Part shown: positions 7,988 to 16,619 of the stretch, piece after piece
Layout of the letters: every line of letters starts with the position of its first letter
Position numbering within the stretch: the first letter of the stretch is position 1
Origin: an uncultured Mucilaginibacter sp.
Lineage (GTDB): Bacteria; Bacteroidota; Bacteroidia; Sphingobacteriales; Sphingobacteriaceae
DNA: 64,000 nucleotides
Reading direction: 5' to 3'
Assembly (NCBI GenBank): GCA_903864275.1
Contig: CAIPFE010000014.1
Coordinates: 124,001 to 188,000, forward strand
Program-made: the position numbers and the translations under genes
The notes under the pieces: generated by a model
What the model was told of the DNA's origin: nothing
Databases searched by the model: none
Seen by the model: the letters and a program-made list of their open reading frames with translations, nothing else

Positions 7988-10123
7988 ATGTCCAAAAACA
8001 AAAACAGCCCCTCCATTGACCAGGTACTTACCCAAATGGTACTTGATATATTCGAACAAAACGGGAATACGCCGCTGAATTACAAACAAGTTGCAGCCAA
8101 ATTAAACGTCCGCGACCCAGATGCGCGCGGAGTGATTTTCGACATACTAAAAAACGAAACAAAAAAGGGTGTTTTAAAAGAACTTTCGCCGGGCAAGTTC
8201 CAGTTGCTGGTGCTGAAAACTTTTATTGAAGGCACAGTAGATATGACCAACGACGGCTCAGCTTTTATTGTTACCGGCGACGAATTTGAAGACGACATTT
8301 TTGTGGCCCCACGTAAATTGCGCAACGCTTTACACGGCGATCGGGTAAAGGTTTACGTTTACGCCAAAAGCAAAGGCAAAAACAAAGAAGGCGAAGTAAT
8401 AGAAATATTGCAGCGTGCCAAGATGGAGTTTACTGGTATTGTAAAACTATCGGAACGCTTTGCATTCTTCATTCCCGACGACCGGAAAATGATGCATGAT
8501 ATTTTTATCCCTATGAACGAATTGAACGGCGCTAAAAACGGGATAAAAGCAGTTGCCGAAATTACCGACTGGCCGGCTGATGCCAAAAACCCAATAGGCC
8601 GTATCAAGCATATCTTAGGTAAACAAGGTGAGAATGACACCGAAATGAACGCCATTCTCGCTGAATATGGGTTCCCGCTTTCATTTACAGCCGAAGTTGA
8701 GCATGAATCGGAAGAGATACCCGATGTAATCACAAAAGAGGAAATAGGCAGGCGACGCGATTTTCGCAATGTTACCACTTTTACTATTGACCCTTTTGAT
8801 GCGAAGGACTTTGATGATGCATTGTCATTCAAGCAATTGGATAATGGCAACTACGAGATAGGCGTCCACATAGCAGATGTATCACATTATATAAAACCGG
8901 ATTCGGCGCTGGATAAGGAAGCGGAAGACCGGGGCACGTCTGTTTATCTTGTTGACCGGGTGATCCCGATGCTGCCTGAACGTTTATCAAACGGCTTATG
9001 TTCATTACGTCCGAAAGAAGATAAGCTTTGTTTTTCAGCCGTATTTGAGCTGGATGAGGAAGCGCATATTATTAACGAATGGTTTGGTAAAACCATCATC
9101 CACTCCGACAGGCGCTTTGCTTATGAGGAAGTGCAGGAAGTAATTGAAAATAAGGCCGGGGATTTTGTGAACGAGATTTTAAAATTAAATGCCTTAGCTT
9201 ACAAATTACGCGAGCGTAAATTCAAAAACGGGGCTATCAGCTTTGAAACGACCGAGGTGAAATTCAAGCTGGATGATGAAGGAAAACCCATCGGCGTATA
9301 TGTTAAAGAGCGCAAGGATGCCCATAAACTGATTGAAGATTTTATGCTGCTGGCCAACAGAAAAGTGGCCGAATATGTAAGCGGAATGGGCAAAGGCAAA
9401 CATAGATATACTTTTGTTTACCGCGTGCACGATACGCCAAAACCCGAGGCGCTGGCCAGTTTTGCGCAGTTTGCTTTAAGGTTTGGTTATAGGATCAACA
9501 CAAAATCAGACAAAGAAACTGCCAAATCCCTCAATTTTTTAATGGAAGATGTGGAAGGCAAAAAAGAGCAGAACGTGCTTACCCAGCTCGCTATCCGCTC
9601 CATGGCCAAGGCCATTTATACCACGAAAAGCAGCAGTCATTACGGTTTAGCGTTTGACCATTACACCCACTTCACCTCCCCTATCCGCCGGTACCCGGAT
9701 GTGATGGTGCACCGGCTGTTATTCCACTATTTAAACGGCGGGCAATCTGCTAATGCCGATCATTACGAGAAATTATGCCAGCACAGCTCGCAAATGGAAA
9801 AAAAGGCCGCGGATGCCGAGCGCGCCTCGATAAAGTACAAACAAGCTGAATATTTAAAAGACCAGGTTGGCAGCGTTTACAGCGGCGTGATCTCGGGTGT
9901 TACCGAATGGGGCATGTATGTGGAGATCATTGAAAATAAATGCGAAGGCATGATCCGTCTGCGCGATATATCGGATGACTTTTATACTTTAGACGAAAAA
10001 AACTATGCTATCATCGGCCAGCGCAAAAAGAAGGTTTACCAGCTGGGTGATGAAGTAAAAATAAGGGTCAAAAACGTCGATCTGACGAAGAAACAGATCG
10101 ATTTTTCCCTGGTGCAGGATTAA
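7988..10123 (+). CDS. rnr: Ribonuclease R
   Basis: This 711-residue exoribonuclease has the RNase R order: an N-terminal winged-helix-like part (about 1-70), cold-shock/OB domains (about 75-230), the RNB catalytic domain with TIDPFDAKDFDDALSF, and a C-terminal S1 domain (from about 630) ending near KKQIDFSLVQD. The RNB domain carries the spaced aspartates that bind magnesium, plus HYGLAFDHYTHFTSPIRRYPD. It degrades structured RNA processively from the 3' end and takes part in rRNA and mRNA turnover. It is followed by a word-array hairpin and the polyprenyl synthase gene on the same strand. Confidence 0.95.
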   Translation: MSKNKNSPSIDQVLTQMVLDIFEQNGNTPLNYKQVAAKLNVRDPDARGVIFDILKNETKKGVLKELSPGKFQLLVLKTFIEGTVDMTNDGSAFIVTGDEFEDDIFVAPRKLRNALHGDRVKVYVYAKSKGKNKEGEVIEILQRAKMEFTGIVKLSERFAFFIPDDRKMMHDIFIPMNELNGAKNGIKAVAEITDWPADAKNPIGRIKHILGKQGENDTEMNAILAEYGFPLSFTAEVEHESEEIPDVITKEEIGRRRDFRNVTTFTIDPFDAKDFDDALSFKQLDNGNYEIGVHIADVSHYIKPDSALDKEAEDRGTSVYLVDRVIPMLPERLSNGLCSLRPKEDKLCFSAVFELDEEAHIINEWFGKTIIHSDRRFAYEEVQEVIENKAGDFVNEILKLNALAYKLRERKFKNGAISFETTEVKFKLDDEGKPIGVYVKERKDAHKLIEDFMLLANRKVAEYVSGMGKGKHRYTFVYRVHDTPKPEALASFAQFALRFGYRINTKSDKETAKSLNFLMEDVEGKKEQNVLTQLAIRSMAKAIYTTKSSSHYGLAFDHYTHFTSPIRRYPDVMVHRLLFHYLNGGQSANADHYEKLCQHSSQMEKKAADAERASIKYKQAEYLKDQVGSVYSGVISGVTEWGMYVEIIENKCEGMIRLRDISDDFYTLDEKNYAIIGQRKKKVYQLGDEVKIRVKNVDLTKKQIDFSLVQD

Positions 10124-10215
10124 GAGAGTTTGAAGAGGTTGTAAATGTTGTAAGAGTTGTAATTGTTAAAATTCAAACCTCTCCAACCCTTGCAACCCCT
10201 ACAACAATTTCAACC
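10124..10215. repeat. Inverted GTTGTAA-word array after rnr
   Basis: Directly after the rnr stop codon come words GAGGTTGTAAAT, GTTGTAAGA and GTTGTAATT. After a short AAAA centre (about 10168) the reverse-complement words follow: CAAACCTCTCCAACC, TTGCAACCCC, TACAACAATTTCAACC. The whole can fold into an imperfect hairpin of about 40-bp arms. The same word family recurs at about 49660-49800. It could end transcription of rnr or process the rnr/polyprenyl synthase transcript. Confidence 0.65.
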
Positions 10216-10218
10216 AAA

Positions 10219-11193
10219 ATGAAGAAACTTGAATATTTACAGGCATTGATCAGCGAGGAAGTAGACAAACTCGCCTTCCCCACCTATCCTGCTGCGTTAT
10301 ATGAGCCGATAAGGTATATCCTGTCGCTTGGCGGTAAGCGGATGCGGCCTGCGTTGCTTTTAATGGCCTGCGATCTGTTTGGCGGCGATGTGGATGCTGC
10401 AATTTCCCCTGCATTGGCTATTGAAGTGTTCCATAATTTCACCCTGATGCATGATGATATTATGGATAACGCCCCTTTGCGGCGCGGCCGGGTAACCGTG
10501 CACGAGCGATGGAACAATAATGTGGGCATACTTTCAGGCGATGTAATGCTGGTGCAGGGCTATAAATTAATGATGCAGGTAGAGGACCGTTTATTGCGCC
10601 CAATATTGGATATTTTTAATACTACGGCTGTCGGCGTGTGCGAGGGGCAGCAACTGGATATGGAGTTTGAGGAGCGAGATGAAGTTGGCATTGACGAATA
10701 TATCAATATGATCCGGCTTAAAACCGCCGTAGTTTTGGGCGGCGCCCTGAAAATTGGCGCGCTGATCGGCGGCGCTGACAGTAAAGATGCTGATTTGCTG
10801 AGTAGTTTTGGTGAACATTTGGGTATCGCTTTCCAGTTGCAGGATGATATATTGGATGTTTACGGTGATCCTGAGAAATTTGGCAAGCAGGTGGGCGGCG
10901 ATATTATATCGAACAAAAAAACCTATCTGTTAATTAAGGCGCTTGGATCGGCGGATGAGCAGCAGAAGAAAGATTTAGCCGGGTGGATAGCCCTTAAACA
11001 ATTTGACAATATCGAAAAAGTAACAGCCATAACCAACATATACGATACGCTGAACGTGCGCCAATACGCCGAAACTGCCATGCAATCGTATGCCGATAAA
11101 GCATTTGAAGCCCTGGATGCAATTAATTTACCCGAGGCGCACAAACAGTACCTGCGGGAGTTTGCGGATGGGTTATTGGTGAGAGAGAATTAG
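10219..11193 (+). CDS. Polyprenyl diphosphate synthase (trans, medium/long chain)
   Basis: The 324-residue protein has both aspartate-rich metal-binding motifs of trans-isoprenyl diphosphate synthases: DDIMD at 79-83 and DDILD at 209-213. It also has LGGKRMRP, which binds isopentenyl diphosphate, and KQVGGDI. It condenses isopentenyl units onto an allylic diphosphate. The product is probably the octaprenyl or heptaprenyl side chain of menaquinone, judging from similarity to IspB/HepT-type enzymes; the exact chain length is inferred only. It follows rnr after a hairpin array. Confidence 0.9.
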   Translation: MKKLEYLQALISEEVDKLAFPTYPAALYEPIRYILSLGGKRMRPALLLMACDLFGGDVDAAISPALAIEVFHNFTLMHDDIMDNAPLRRGRVTVHERWNNNVGILSGDVMLVQGYKLMMQVEDRLLRPILDIFNTTAVGVCEGQQLDMEFEERDEVGIDEYINMIRLKTAVVLGGALKIGALIGGADSKDADLLSSFGEHLGIAFQLQDDILDVYGDPEKFGKQVGGDIISNKKTYLLIKALGSADEQQKKDLAGWIALKQFDNIEKVTAITNIYDTLNVRQYAETAMQSYADKAFEALDAINLPEAHKQYLREFADGLLVREN

Positions 11194-11310
11194 TGGCGGA
11201 TTTTGGGATTGCGATTTCCAATTTGTTTTTTGGAATGTAATTTTCGCGAAAGAGTAATTTCGCGCTCTATATGGCATTTGCTTCTATATAGAAATAGTTA
11301 TATTTATTGC

Positions 11311-11718
11311 ATGAAATGGTTTTTACAGGCGCTAATAGTTTCCCTTGTTTTCTTAAGCGCGCAAGCACGAAATAAACCCGTTTCTCAATCTGCAAAAAAC
11401 GATGAAATATTAGTTGATCCGATACTTCACGAACCTTCGTTTCCTGGAGGTCAAAAAGCATTTGGTAGATTTTTATCCAGAAATTTAAAATGGCCTGATC
11501 CAGATATTGATGCACGGGGAAAAGTCATTATAAGTTTTACTGTTGAAAAAGATGGTCGTTTGACAGGCTTTAAAGTAAAAAAAGGCATGGGAGAACCTTT
11601 TGACGAAGAAGCTGTTAGGGTTCTGCAAAAGTCTCCAAAATGGAAGCCCGCGACGAAAAATAGTAAGCCAGTTAAGGCTGAATATATGGTTCCAATAAAT
11701 TTTACCCTTACTTATTAA
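11311..11718 (+). CDS. Secreted TonB C-terminal domain protein
   Basis: A longer reading frame begins at 11203, but the ATG at 11311 gives a proper signal peptide (MKWFLQALIVSLVFLSAQA), so I take this start (135 residues). The mature part is a single TonB-C domain: a PSFPGGQKAFGRFLSRNLKWP start, GKVIISFTVEKDG, and FDEEAVRVLQKSPKWKP. Members with only a signal peptide and this domain are common in Bacteroidota. They lack the membrane anchor and proline-rich linker of energy-transducing TonB. The role is unknown. It ends 4 bp before the M1 peptidase start, so the two are likely one operon. Confidence 0.8.
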   Translation: MKWFLQALIVSLVFLSAQARNKPVSQSAKNDEILVDPILHEPSFPGGQKAFGRFLSRNLKWPDPDIDARGKVIISFTVEKDGRLTGFKVKKGMGEPFDEEAVRVLQKSPKWKPATKNSKPVKAEYMVPINFTLTY

Positions 11719-11722
11719 TTTT

Positions 11723-13321
11723 ATGAAAAAAACTATTATTTCCGTTCTTGCCTTGCTATGTTTGACCCAACTGCACGCCCAGCAAACCTTCACCTCGGGT
11801 GGCAAATTAAAACCCGAGCAGGCTATAATGGATGTAAGACATTACACCATTGCTCTAAATGTTGATTTTAACCAGAAGTCAATTGATGGTTATACCATTA
11901 TCGACGTCATTATCGCGCAACCAACAAAAGTGCTGCTGTTCGACCTGCTTGATTCACTTGGTGTGAGCCAGGTGCTCGTAAATAATAAGAAGGAACCTTT
12001 TGAATACAAAAACAACCTGATCAGGATAAATCTTAATAATGAGTTGGCCGCAGGCAAGGCCAGCGTAAAAGTATTTTATGGCGGCAAACCACACGTAGCT
12101 ATCAGGCCGCCCTGGGATGATGGTTTTATATGGTCGCGCGATTCAACCGGGCATCCGTGGATGGCTATTACCGCTGAAGGCACAGGCGGGAAACTTTATT
12201 TTCCCTGTAAAGATCACCCGTCTGATGAACCTAATGATGGGGTGGATATGATGATCACTGTTCCAAAAGACCTGGTGGTTGCCGGGCCTGGGTTACTGCA
12301 AAAAGTGACCAAACACGGCGAAACAGCGACTTATCACTGGAAAACCAATTATACCATCAACAATTACAGCATTATTTTTAACGCCGGCGATTATGCTGTA
12401 GTTAGCCGGCCATACACAACAGTTGACGGCCATAGCGTGCCCATACAATTTTATGTGCTGAAAGAGCATGCTGATAAAGCCGAACATCACCTTGATGTTT
12501 TTGTAAAAACTATCCACGAGCAGGAAAAATATTTCGGCGAATACCCATGGGTTAAGGAGAAAATAGGTATCGTTGAAACATCGCACCTCGGCATGGAGCA
12601 CCAAACAATGAACGCTTATGGCAATAAATTCCGTTATACAAAAGTTGGGGGGGAGGATTACGATGGCCTTATGCACCATGAGTTTGGGCATGAATGGTGG
12701 GGCAATAAGGTTACGGCAAAGGATTGGGCCGATTATTGGGTCCACGAAGGTATCTGTGCCTATGGCGACGGTCTGTATGTCCGCGAATTTGAAGGCGAGC
12801 AGGCTTATGTAAATTATTTTAAAAACAAAGTATTTTTTGGCATTAAGAATGACATCCCGGTTGTGATGGGCAAAGACATTGATGAAGAAGCCGCGTACCA
12901 CAGCGATATATATTCAAAAGGCGCTTTCTTTATGCACACGCTATGCTATATTATGGGCGATAGCCTGTTTTTCCCGGCGCTCAAAAAGTTTGTCACATCG
13001 CCTGACCATACTTATGATAATCTAACAACTACCGATGATGTTGAGCAGTTTTTCAGTCACGAATCGGGCATGGATTTGAAGCCCTTATTTGATCTTTACC
13101 TGCGTACAATTAACAAGCTCGAAGTGCATGTGAAGCAGATGCCGAGTAACAAATACCTGGTGCAGTTGCAGAATTTGAGCATGCCGCTCCCAATGGATAT
13201 AACCACGGATGCCGGAACAAAGCGGATAATTGTTGATAGTAAGGGTGTGACGGTGGATAGTAAAGTTTTGCCGTTGATAGATGGAGATACATTTTATATT
13301 AAGAAGGTGACGATTGAGTGA
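11723..13321 (+). CDS. Secreted M1-family metallopeptidase
   Basis: This 532-residue protein starts with a signal peptide (ISVLALLCLTQLHAQ). The N-terminal beta domain is followed by the gluzincin domain, with GMEHQTMNAYGN (the exopeptidase GxMEN-like loop, here GMEHQ) and the zinc motif HEFGH (319-323) plus Glu342 in WVHEG, an exact HExxH-x18-E. At 532 residues it lacks the long C-terminal helical domain of aminopeptidase N, like other short periplasmic M1 proteins of this phylum. It probably trims peptides outside the inner membrane. It lies 4 bp after the TonB-C gene. Confidence 0.88.
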   Translation: MKKTIISVLALLCLTQLHAQQTFTSGGKLKPEQAIMDVRHYTIALNVDFNQKSIDGYTIIDVIIAQPTKVLLFDLLDSLGVSQVLVNNKKEPFEYKNNLIRINLNNELAAGKASVKVFYGGKPHVAIRPPWDDGFIWSRDSTGHPWMAITAEGTGGKLYFPCKDHPSDEPNDGVDMMITVPKDLVVAGPGLLQKVTKHGETATYHWKTNYTINNYSIIFNAGDYAVVSRPYTTVDGHSVPIQFYVLKEHADKAEHHLDVFVKTIHEQEKYFGEYPWVKEKIGIVETSHLGMEHQTMNAYGNKFRYTKVGGEDYDGLMHHEFGHEWWGNKVTAKDWADYWVHEGICAYGDGLYVREFEGEQAYVNYFKNKVFFGIKNDIPVVMGKDIDEEAAYHSDIYSKGAFFMHTLCYIMGDSLFFPALKKFVTSPDHTYDNLTTTDDVEQFFSHESGMDLKPLFDLYLRTINKLEVHVKQMPSNKYLVQLQNLSMPLPMDITTDAGTKRIIVDSKGVTVDSKVLPLIDGDTFYIKKVTIE

Positions 13322-13413
13322 GAATCTCGTCATCGCGCATGGATGCAAACCTATAAGCACAGTGAATGCTTCACTCGTTCCTCGTTCGCAACAAAGGAGC
13401 ACAGAAATATAAT

Positions 13414-13447
13414 AAAAGGCCCAGATTTATCAAAACCCGGGCCTTTT
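13414..13447. terminator. Bidirectional terminator between M1 peptidase and rpmA
   Basis: The arms AAAAGGCCC (13414-13422) and GGGCCTTTT (13439-13447) are exact complements around a 16-base centre, with A-rich flank on the left and T-rich on the right. It lies between two convergent genes and can serve both strands. Confidence 0.8.
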
Positions 13448-13467
13448 CAATATGATCAGTTAAATAA

Positions 13468-14166
13468 TTATTCTGCTGCTTTTTCGTCGCTGTCAGCTGC
13501 TTTCTTTTTAGGGGCGGCTGCTTTCTTTGCTTTCGGAGCTTCAACAACTGGCGTTTCTTCAGCTTCAGCCACCGGCGTCTCTGCTATCGGTGCATCCACT
13601 TCTGCAACCGGCGTTTCTGCAACTGGTGCTTCTTCAACCGCAACCGTCGCTTCCGCAACTGGCGCAGTTTCAACTGCTACTGCCGCTGGTGCTTCTGCAA
13701 CTGGTGCTTCTTCGACCGCAACCGGCGCTTCTACAACTGGCGCAGTTTCAACTGCTACTGCTTCTGCCGCTGGTGTCTTTTCTTCAACTGGTGCCTTAAC
13801 CTTTGCCACAGGCGCTTCTTCAACTACTACTGCTTCTGCCACTGCTTCTGGTTTCTTAACCTTCGCTGCCTTAACGGGAGCTGCTGGTGCAACTTCTTCA
13901 ACTGTTTCAACTTCAAAAGGCAAAACCGAAACATACGAACGGTTATCTGCTTTCTTTTTGAAGGTTACAATACCTTCGGCTAATGCGAATAAGGTATGGT
14001 CCCTTCCAATACCTACATTAAGGCCGGGGTTGTGTTTTGTACCGCGCTGGCGAACAATAATATTGCCTGCTATTGCCGGCTGACCGCCAAATATCTTGAT
14101 ACCTAAACGTTTGCTATGCGACTCGCGGCCGTTCCTGGAGCTACCGGCCCCTTTTTTATGTGCCAT
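13468..14166 (-). CDS. rpmA: Ribosomal protein bL27 with a long low-complexity C-terminal tail
   Basis: Residues 1-86 are a normal bL27: [16 protein letters not shown], then [20 protein letters not shown] and [14 protein letters not shown]. bL27 contacts the ribosomal peptidyl transferase centre through its N-terminus and is usually about 85-90 residues. Here the frame continues for another ~145 residues rich in Ala, Val, Pro and Glu (units such as [12 protein letters not shown] and [11 protein letters not shown], with a DNA period near 78 bp), ending in the basic [25 protein letters not shown] stretch. The reading frame is intact and ends at a terminator. It lies downstream of rplU on the same strand, the usual order. 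The tail is a real extension unless the genome has a hidden frameshift. Confidence 0.93.
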   Translation of the reverse strand: MAHKKGAGSSRNGRESHSKRLGIKIFGGQPAIAGNIIVRQRGTKHNPGLNVGIGRDHTLFALAEGIVTFKKKADNRSYVSVLPFEVETVEEVAPAAPVKAAKVKKPEAVAEAVVVEEAPVAKVKAPVEEKTPAAEAVAVETAPVVEAPVAVEEAPVAEAPAAVAVETAPVAEATVAVEEAPVAETPVAEVDAPIAETPVAEAEETPVVEAPKAKKAAAPKKKAADSDEKAAE

Positions 14167-14216
14167 TTCTTAATTTCTTTTATGATCCGCCGATTGGCGC
14201 ACCTGTTAAACTATAA

Positions 14217-14525
14217 TTATAATGTAATACCGGTGATCTCTATCTTGGTAAACTGCTGACGGTGACCGTTTTTCTTTTTGTAACCTTTTCTTCTTTTCTT
14301 TTTGAAGATGATCACTTTATCACCCTTTAAATGAGACACTATCTTAGCTGATACTTTAGCACTTTTCAAATCAGATCCTAATTTGATACTTCCTTCGTTT
14401 TCGGCTAACAATACATTGTCAAATTCAATACTAGCGCCCTCATCCCCCTGTAACTTGTGTACAAAGATCTGCTGGTCTTTTGCAACCTTAAATTGCTGTC
14501 CGGCTATACTTACTATTGCGTACAT
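14217..14525 (-). CDS. rplU: Ribosomal protein bL21
   Basis: The 102-residue protein is a typical bL21: MYAIVSIAGQQFKV at the start, then VLLAENEGSIKLG, and the basic KKRRKGYKKKNGHRQQFTKIEI near the end that contacts 23S rRNA. It is first in the rplU-rpmA operon, with 50 bp between the genes. A TATATTTG box lies 34 bp upstream. Confidence 0.96.
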   Translation of the reverse strand: MYAIVSIAGQQFKVAKDQQIFVHKLQGDEGASIEFDNVLLAENEGSIKLGSDLKSAKVSAKIVSHLKGDKVIIFKKKRRKGYKKKNGHRQQFTKIEITGITL

Positions 14526-14558
14526 TGTTTGTTAATTATTGTTTTAAAATTCGAGGTG

Positions 14559-14566
14559 CAAATATA
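14559..14566 (-). promoter_or_regulatory. Predicted -7 promoter box of rplU-rpmA (TATATTTG)
   Basis: On the minus strand this reads TATATTTG, an exact TAnnTTTG match, 34 bp before the rplU start codon. It would drive the ribosomal protein operon. No clear -33 TTG was found. Confidence 0.6.
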
Positions 14567-14603
14567 GAAACTTTTAATTAAAAAAACCACAGAAATTTAA
14601 ACC

Positions 14604-15290
14604 TTAATTTGGGCAGGCATTCTTCAATGCATTGGTGTAATTTTCGGCTATCGGCTGCCCGCCAAGTTTCCGGCATTCATTATAAAATTTCCAGGCATTA
14701 GTACAATCCTTATTTAAAAAATAGCAAATAGATAGTTTATAGGTTGTATTAACACTGTTAGGATCGAAAGCGTAAGACTTTTTTAAAAGACCAATTGCGG
14801 TAACTAATTTAGCTTGGTCGTTGTCATGTTGAAACTGCACAAAGTAAAGGGTTGCCTTATCTGTTAAGATCACAGAACTTTGAGGGTTAATCGCTAAGCC
14901 CTTATCATACTGAACGATTGCAGTGCTATAGTCGCTAAATGAGCCATAAATAGCACCAAAGCCCCAATAAGCGTTTTCATTTTTGGGATCAAGCAGCCAT
15001 GCCTGGTTAAATCTTCGCATCGCGGTTTCCAAATCACCTTTGGCCATATATGTAAACCCGAGTCTTACAAAGTGATCAGAACCTTTTCTGTAAGTTGTAT
15101 CTTGTTTTAATACGAGATCAATAAATGTCTTGTCCTCATCTAATTGCCCCTGCGACTTTACCACATTGCCATACTCGGGCCGCAAATTAATCTCAGTTTC
15201 GGCGGACTTTTTCCATTGTTCATAGCTCATCTGCTGGGCAAACGAAGAATTGAAAATCAGTACAATAAGAAGGATAAAAATATATTTCAT
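14604..15290 (-). CDS. Secreted TPR-repeat protein
   Basis: A 228-residue protein with a signal peptide (MKYIFILLIVLIFNSSFAQ) followed by tetratricopeptide-like helix pairs. FVRLGFTYMAKGDLETAMRR, AYWGFGAIYGSFSDYSTAI and a later VNTTYKLSICYFLNKDCTNA show the small/large residue pattern. It is probably a periplasmic or outer-membrane-associated adaptor. No enzyme motif is present. It lies 6 bp downstream of the 206-residue membrane protein gene on the same strand, so the two are likely co-transcribed. Confidence 0.7.
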   Translation of the reverse strand: MKYIFILLIVLIFNSSFAQQMSYEQWKKSAETEINLRPEYGNVVKSQGQLDEDKTFIDLVLKQDTTYRKGSDHFVRLGFTYMAKGDLETAMRRFNQAWLLDPKNENAYWGFGAIYGSFSDYSTAIVQYDKGLAINPQSSVILTDKATLYFVQFQHDNDQAKLVTAIGLLKKSYAFDPNSVNTTYKLSICYFLNKDCTNAWKFYNECRKLGGQPIAENYTNALKNACPN

Positions 15291-15296
15291 GTATGT

Positions 15297-15917
15297 TTAT
15301 TTTTTCTCGCGGTCTTCCGCGCCTTTCAAAACTGTTTGTATTTCAGTAATTAAACGCCTGTTTGCCTCAACCAGTTTCTGAGGCCCGTCATAATTTCCGT
15401 TAAATAACACATTTTTACTTCGATGCTTATAGTTAAACCCGATAAAAAACTCGATGGGCTTCACCCCATTAGTATTACCGGTATCGGCCTTGCTTTCATT
15501 TGACGGAAAATCCCAAAAGCCAAGTTCAGCGGCTTTCCGGTGCAGATAGAGCAGTTCATCCCTGGTGAGATATAAATGCGTTTTTATCAGCGAATCCCTT
15601 TTATCCAGGTACTGATAATCGCCTGACGCAGAGTTATATTCATTAACTAAACTATCCTGGTGCCCATATTTAAAAACGAATGACTTAAATTCCGAGAAAT
15701 TATAGGGGGCTTCTTTAAATATACTTTGATAATACTCAACAATTGGTTCTCTGACAACCATAAAAACAATGATCATTGCAACAATAGCGCCGAAAACAAG
15801 CGGCCTGCTCCCTAAAATCCCCTTGCTTCTTCGTTTTAGCGCAAGGAAAATGACAAATAAAAAGAGCCCCGCAAAAACTAATATTAAAATAATGGGAAAG
15901 CCGCCAGGTGCACTCAT
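15297..15917 (-). CDS. Membrane-anchored protein of unknown family, copy 1
   Basis: The 206-residue protein has two N-terminal hydrophobic segments (about 5-26 and 36-58), then a soluble domain. That domain shares a clear pattern with the next gene upstream: APYNFSEFKSFVFKYG, DSLVNEYNSASGDYQYL, DSLIKTHLYL, LGFWDFPSNE, and VEANRRLITEIQTVL. I do not recognise a characterised family. The two genes look like a tandem duplication that differs in the anchor (two helices here, one there). The soluble part is probably on the outer face of the inner membrane. Confidence 0.65.
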   Translation of the reverse strand: MSAPGGFPIILILVFAGLFLFVIFLALKRRSKGILGSRPLVFGAIVAMIIVFMVVREPIVEYYQSIFKEAPYNFSEFKSFVFKYGHQDSLVNEYNSASGDYQYLDKRDSLIKTHLYLTRDELLYLHRKAAELGFWDFPSNESKADTGNTNGVKPIEFFIGFNYKHRSKNVLFNGNYDGPQKLVEANRRLITEIQTVLKGAEDREKK

Positions 15918-16046
15918 ACCGGAAAATCAAAAATTAAACTTCAGTTTGATATCTATTTTAAAAGATTAAAAACAAAAAATTCCACGAATTCGGTGTAATG
16001 GGGCTTATCAATGCTGCGTCATTCTTAAAAATATAAAAGGTACATT

Positions 16047-16556
16047 CTACTCCTTCTGCCTTTCTTCGGCAGCACTTAAAATATCCGTGATTTTCGTTAT
16101 TAATCCCCTATTGGCATCTACAAGTTTCGCAGGGCCGCTATAATTTGCATCAAACTGCACCGTTTTACTTTTACGTAAGTAGTTAAATTGAATAACATAG
16201 CGTGGCACGTTGTTATGATTAGGTTTGGTAGTGTCGTCGTTCAATTCGTTGTCTGGAAAGTCCCAAAAGCCAAAAAGACTTGCCTCTTTGTGAAGAGAGT
16301 CGAGTTCTGATGTATTTAAATATAAATGCTTCTTAATCAGGGAATCATTTTTATTCAGGTAGGTATATTCACCCGTTGCCGAATTGTAGTAATTCACCAT
16401 ACTGTCTTTTGTGCCATATTTAATGGAAAAGGATTTAAACTCCTTAAACTTGTATGGCGCGTTTTTAAAAACGTGGGCATAATAAATTAAACTGTAAAGT
16501 AGAAAAGAGCCTAATATGGTTGTTAGAAGAAATGTTTTTTTTGATTTATCAGTCAT
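16047..16556 (-). CDS. Membrane-anchored protein of unknown family, copy 2
   Basis: This 169-residue protein has one N-terminal membrane helix (about 9-27) followed by a soluble domain closely similar to copy 1: APYKFKEFKSFSIKYG, DSMVNYYNSATGEYTYL, DSLIKKHLYL, FGFWDFPDNE, and VDANRGLITKITDIL. It contains no catalytic motif that I recognise. The 130-bp spacer to copy 1 holds no obvious element. Orthology to a named family is not established. Confidence 0.65.
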   Translation of the reverse strand: MTDKSKKTFLLTTILGSFLLYSLIYYAHVFKNAPYKFKEFKSFSIKYGTKDSMVNYYNSATGEYTYLNKNDSLIKKHLYLNTSELDSLHKEASLFGFWDFPDNELNDDTTKPNHNNVPRYVIQFNYLRKSKTVQFDANYSGPAKLVDANRGLITKITDILSAAEERQKE

Positions 16557-16619
16557 GTAAATTATTTAATTTGGGTTATTTATCTTCAAAATTCGTTATT
16601 CTATGTTCATTATTCAAAA

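Noticed and set aside
13343..14083. Long plus-strand open frame rich in Ser, Thr and Ala opposite rpmA
   Set aside because: It is the complement of the repetitive L27 tail. GCN/GNA codon repeats open several frames at once. The ribosomal protein on the minus strand is certain.
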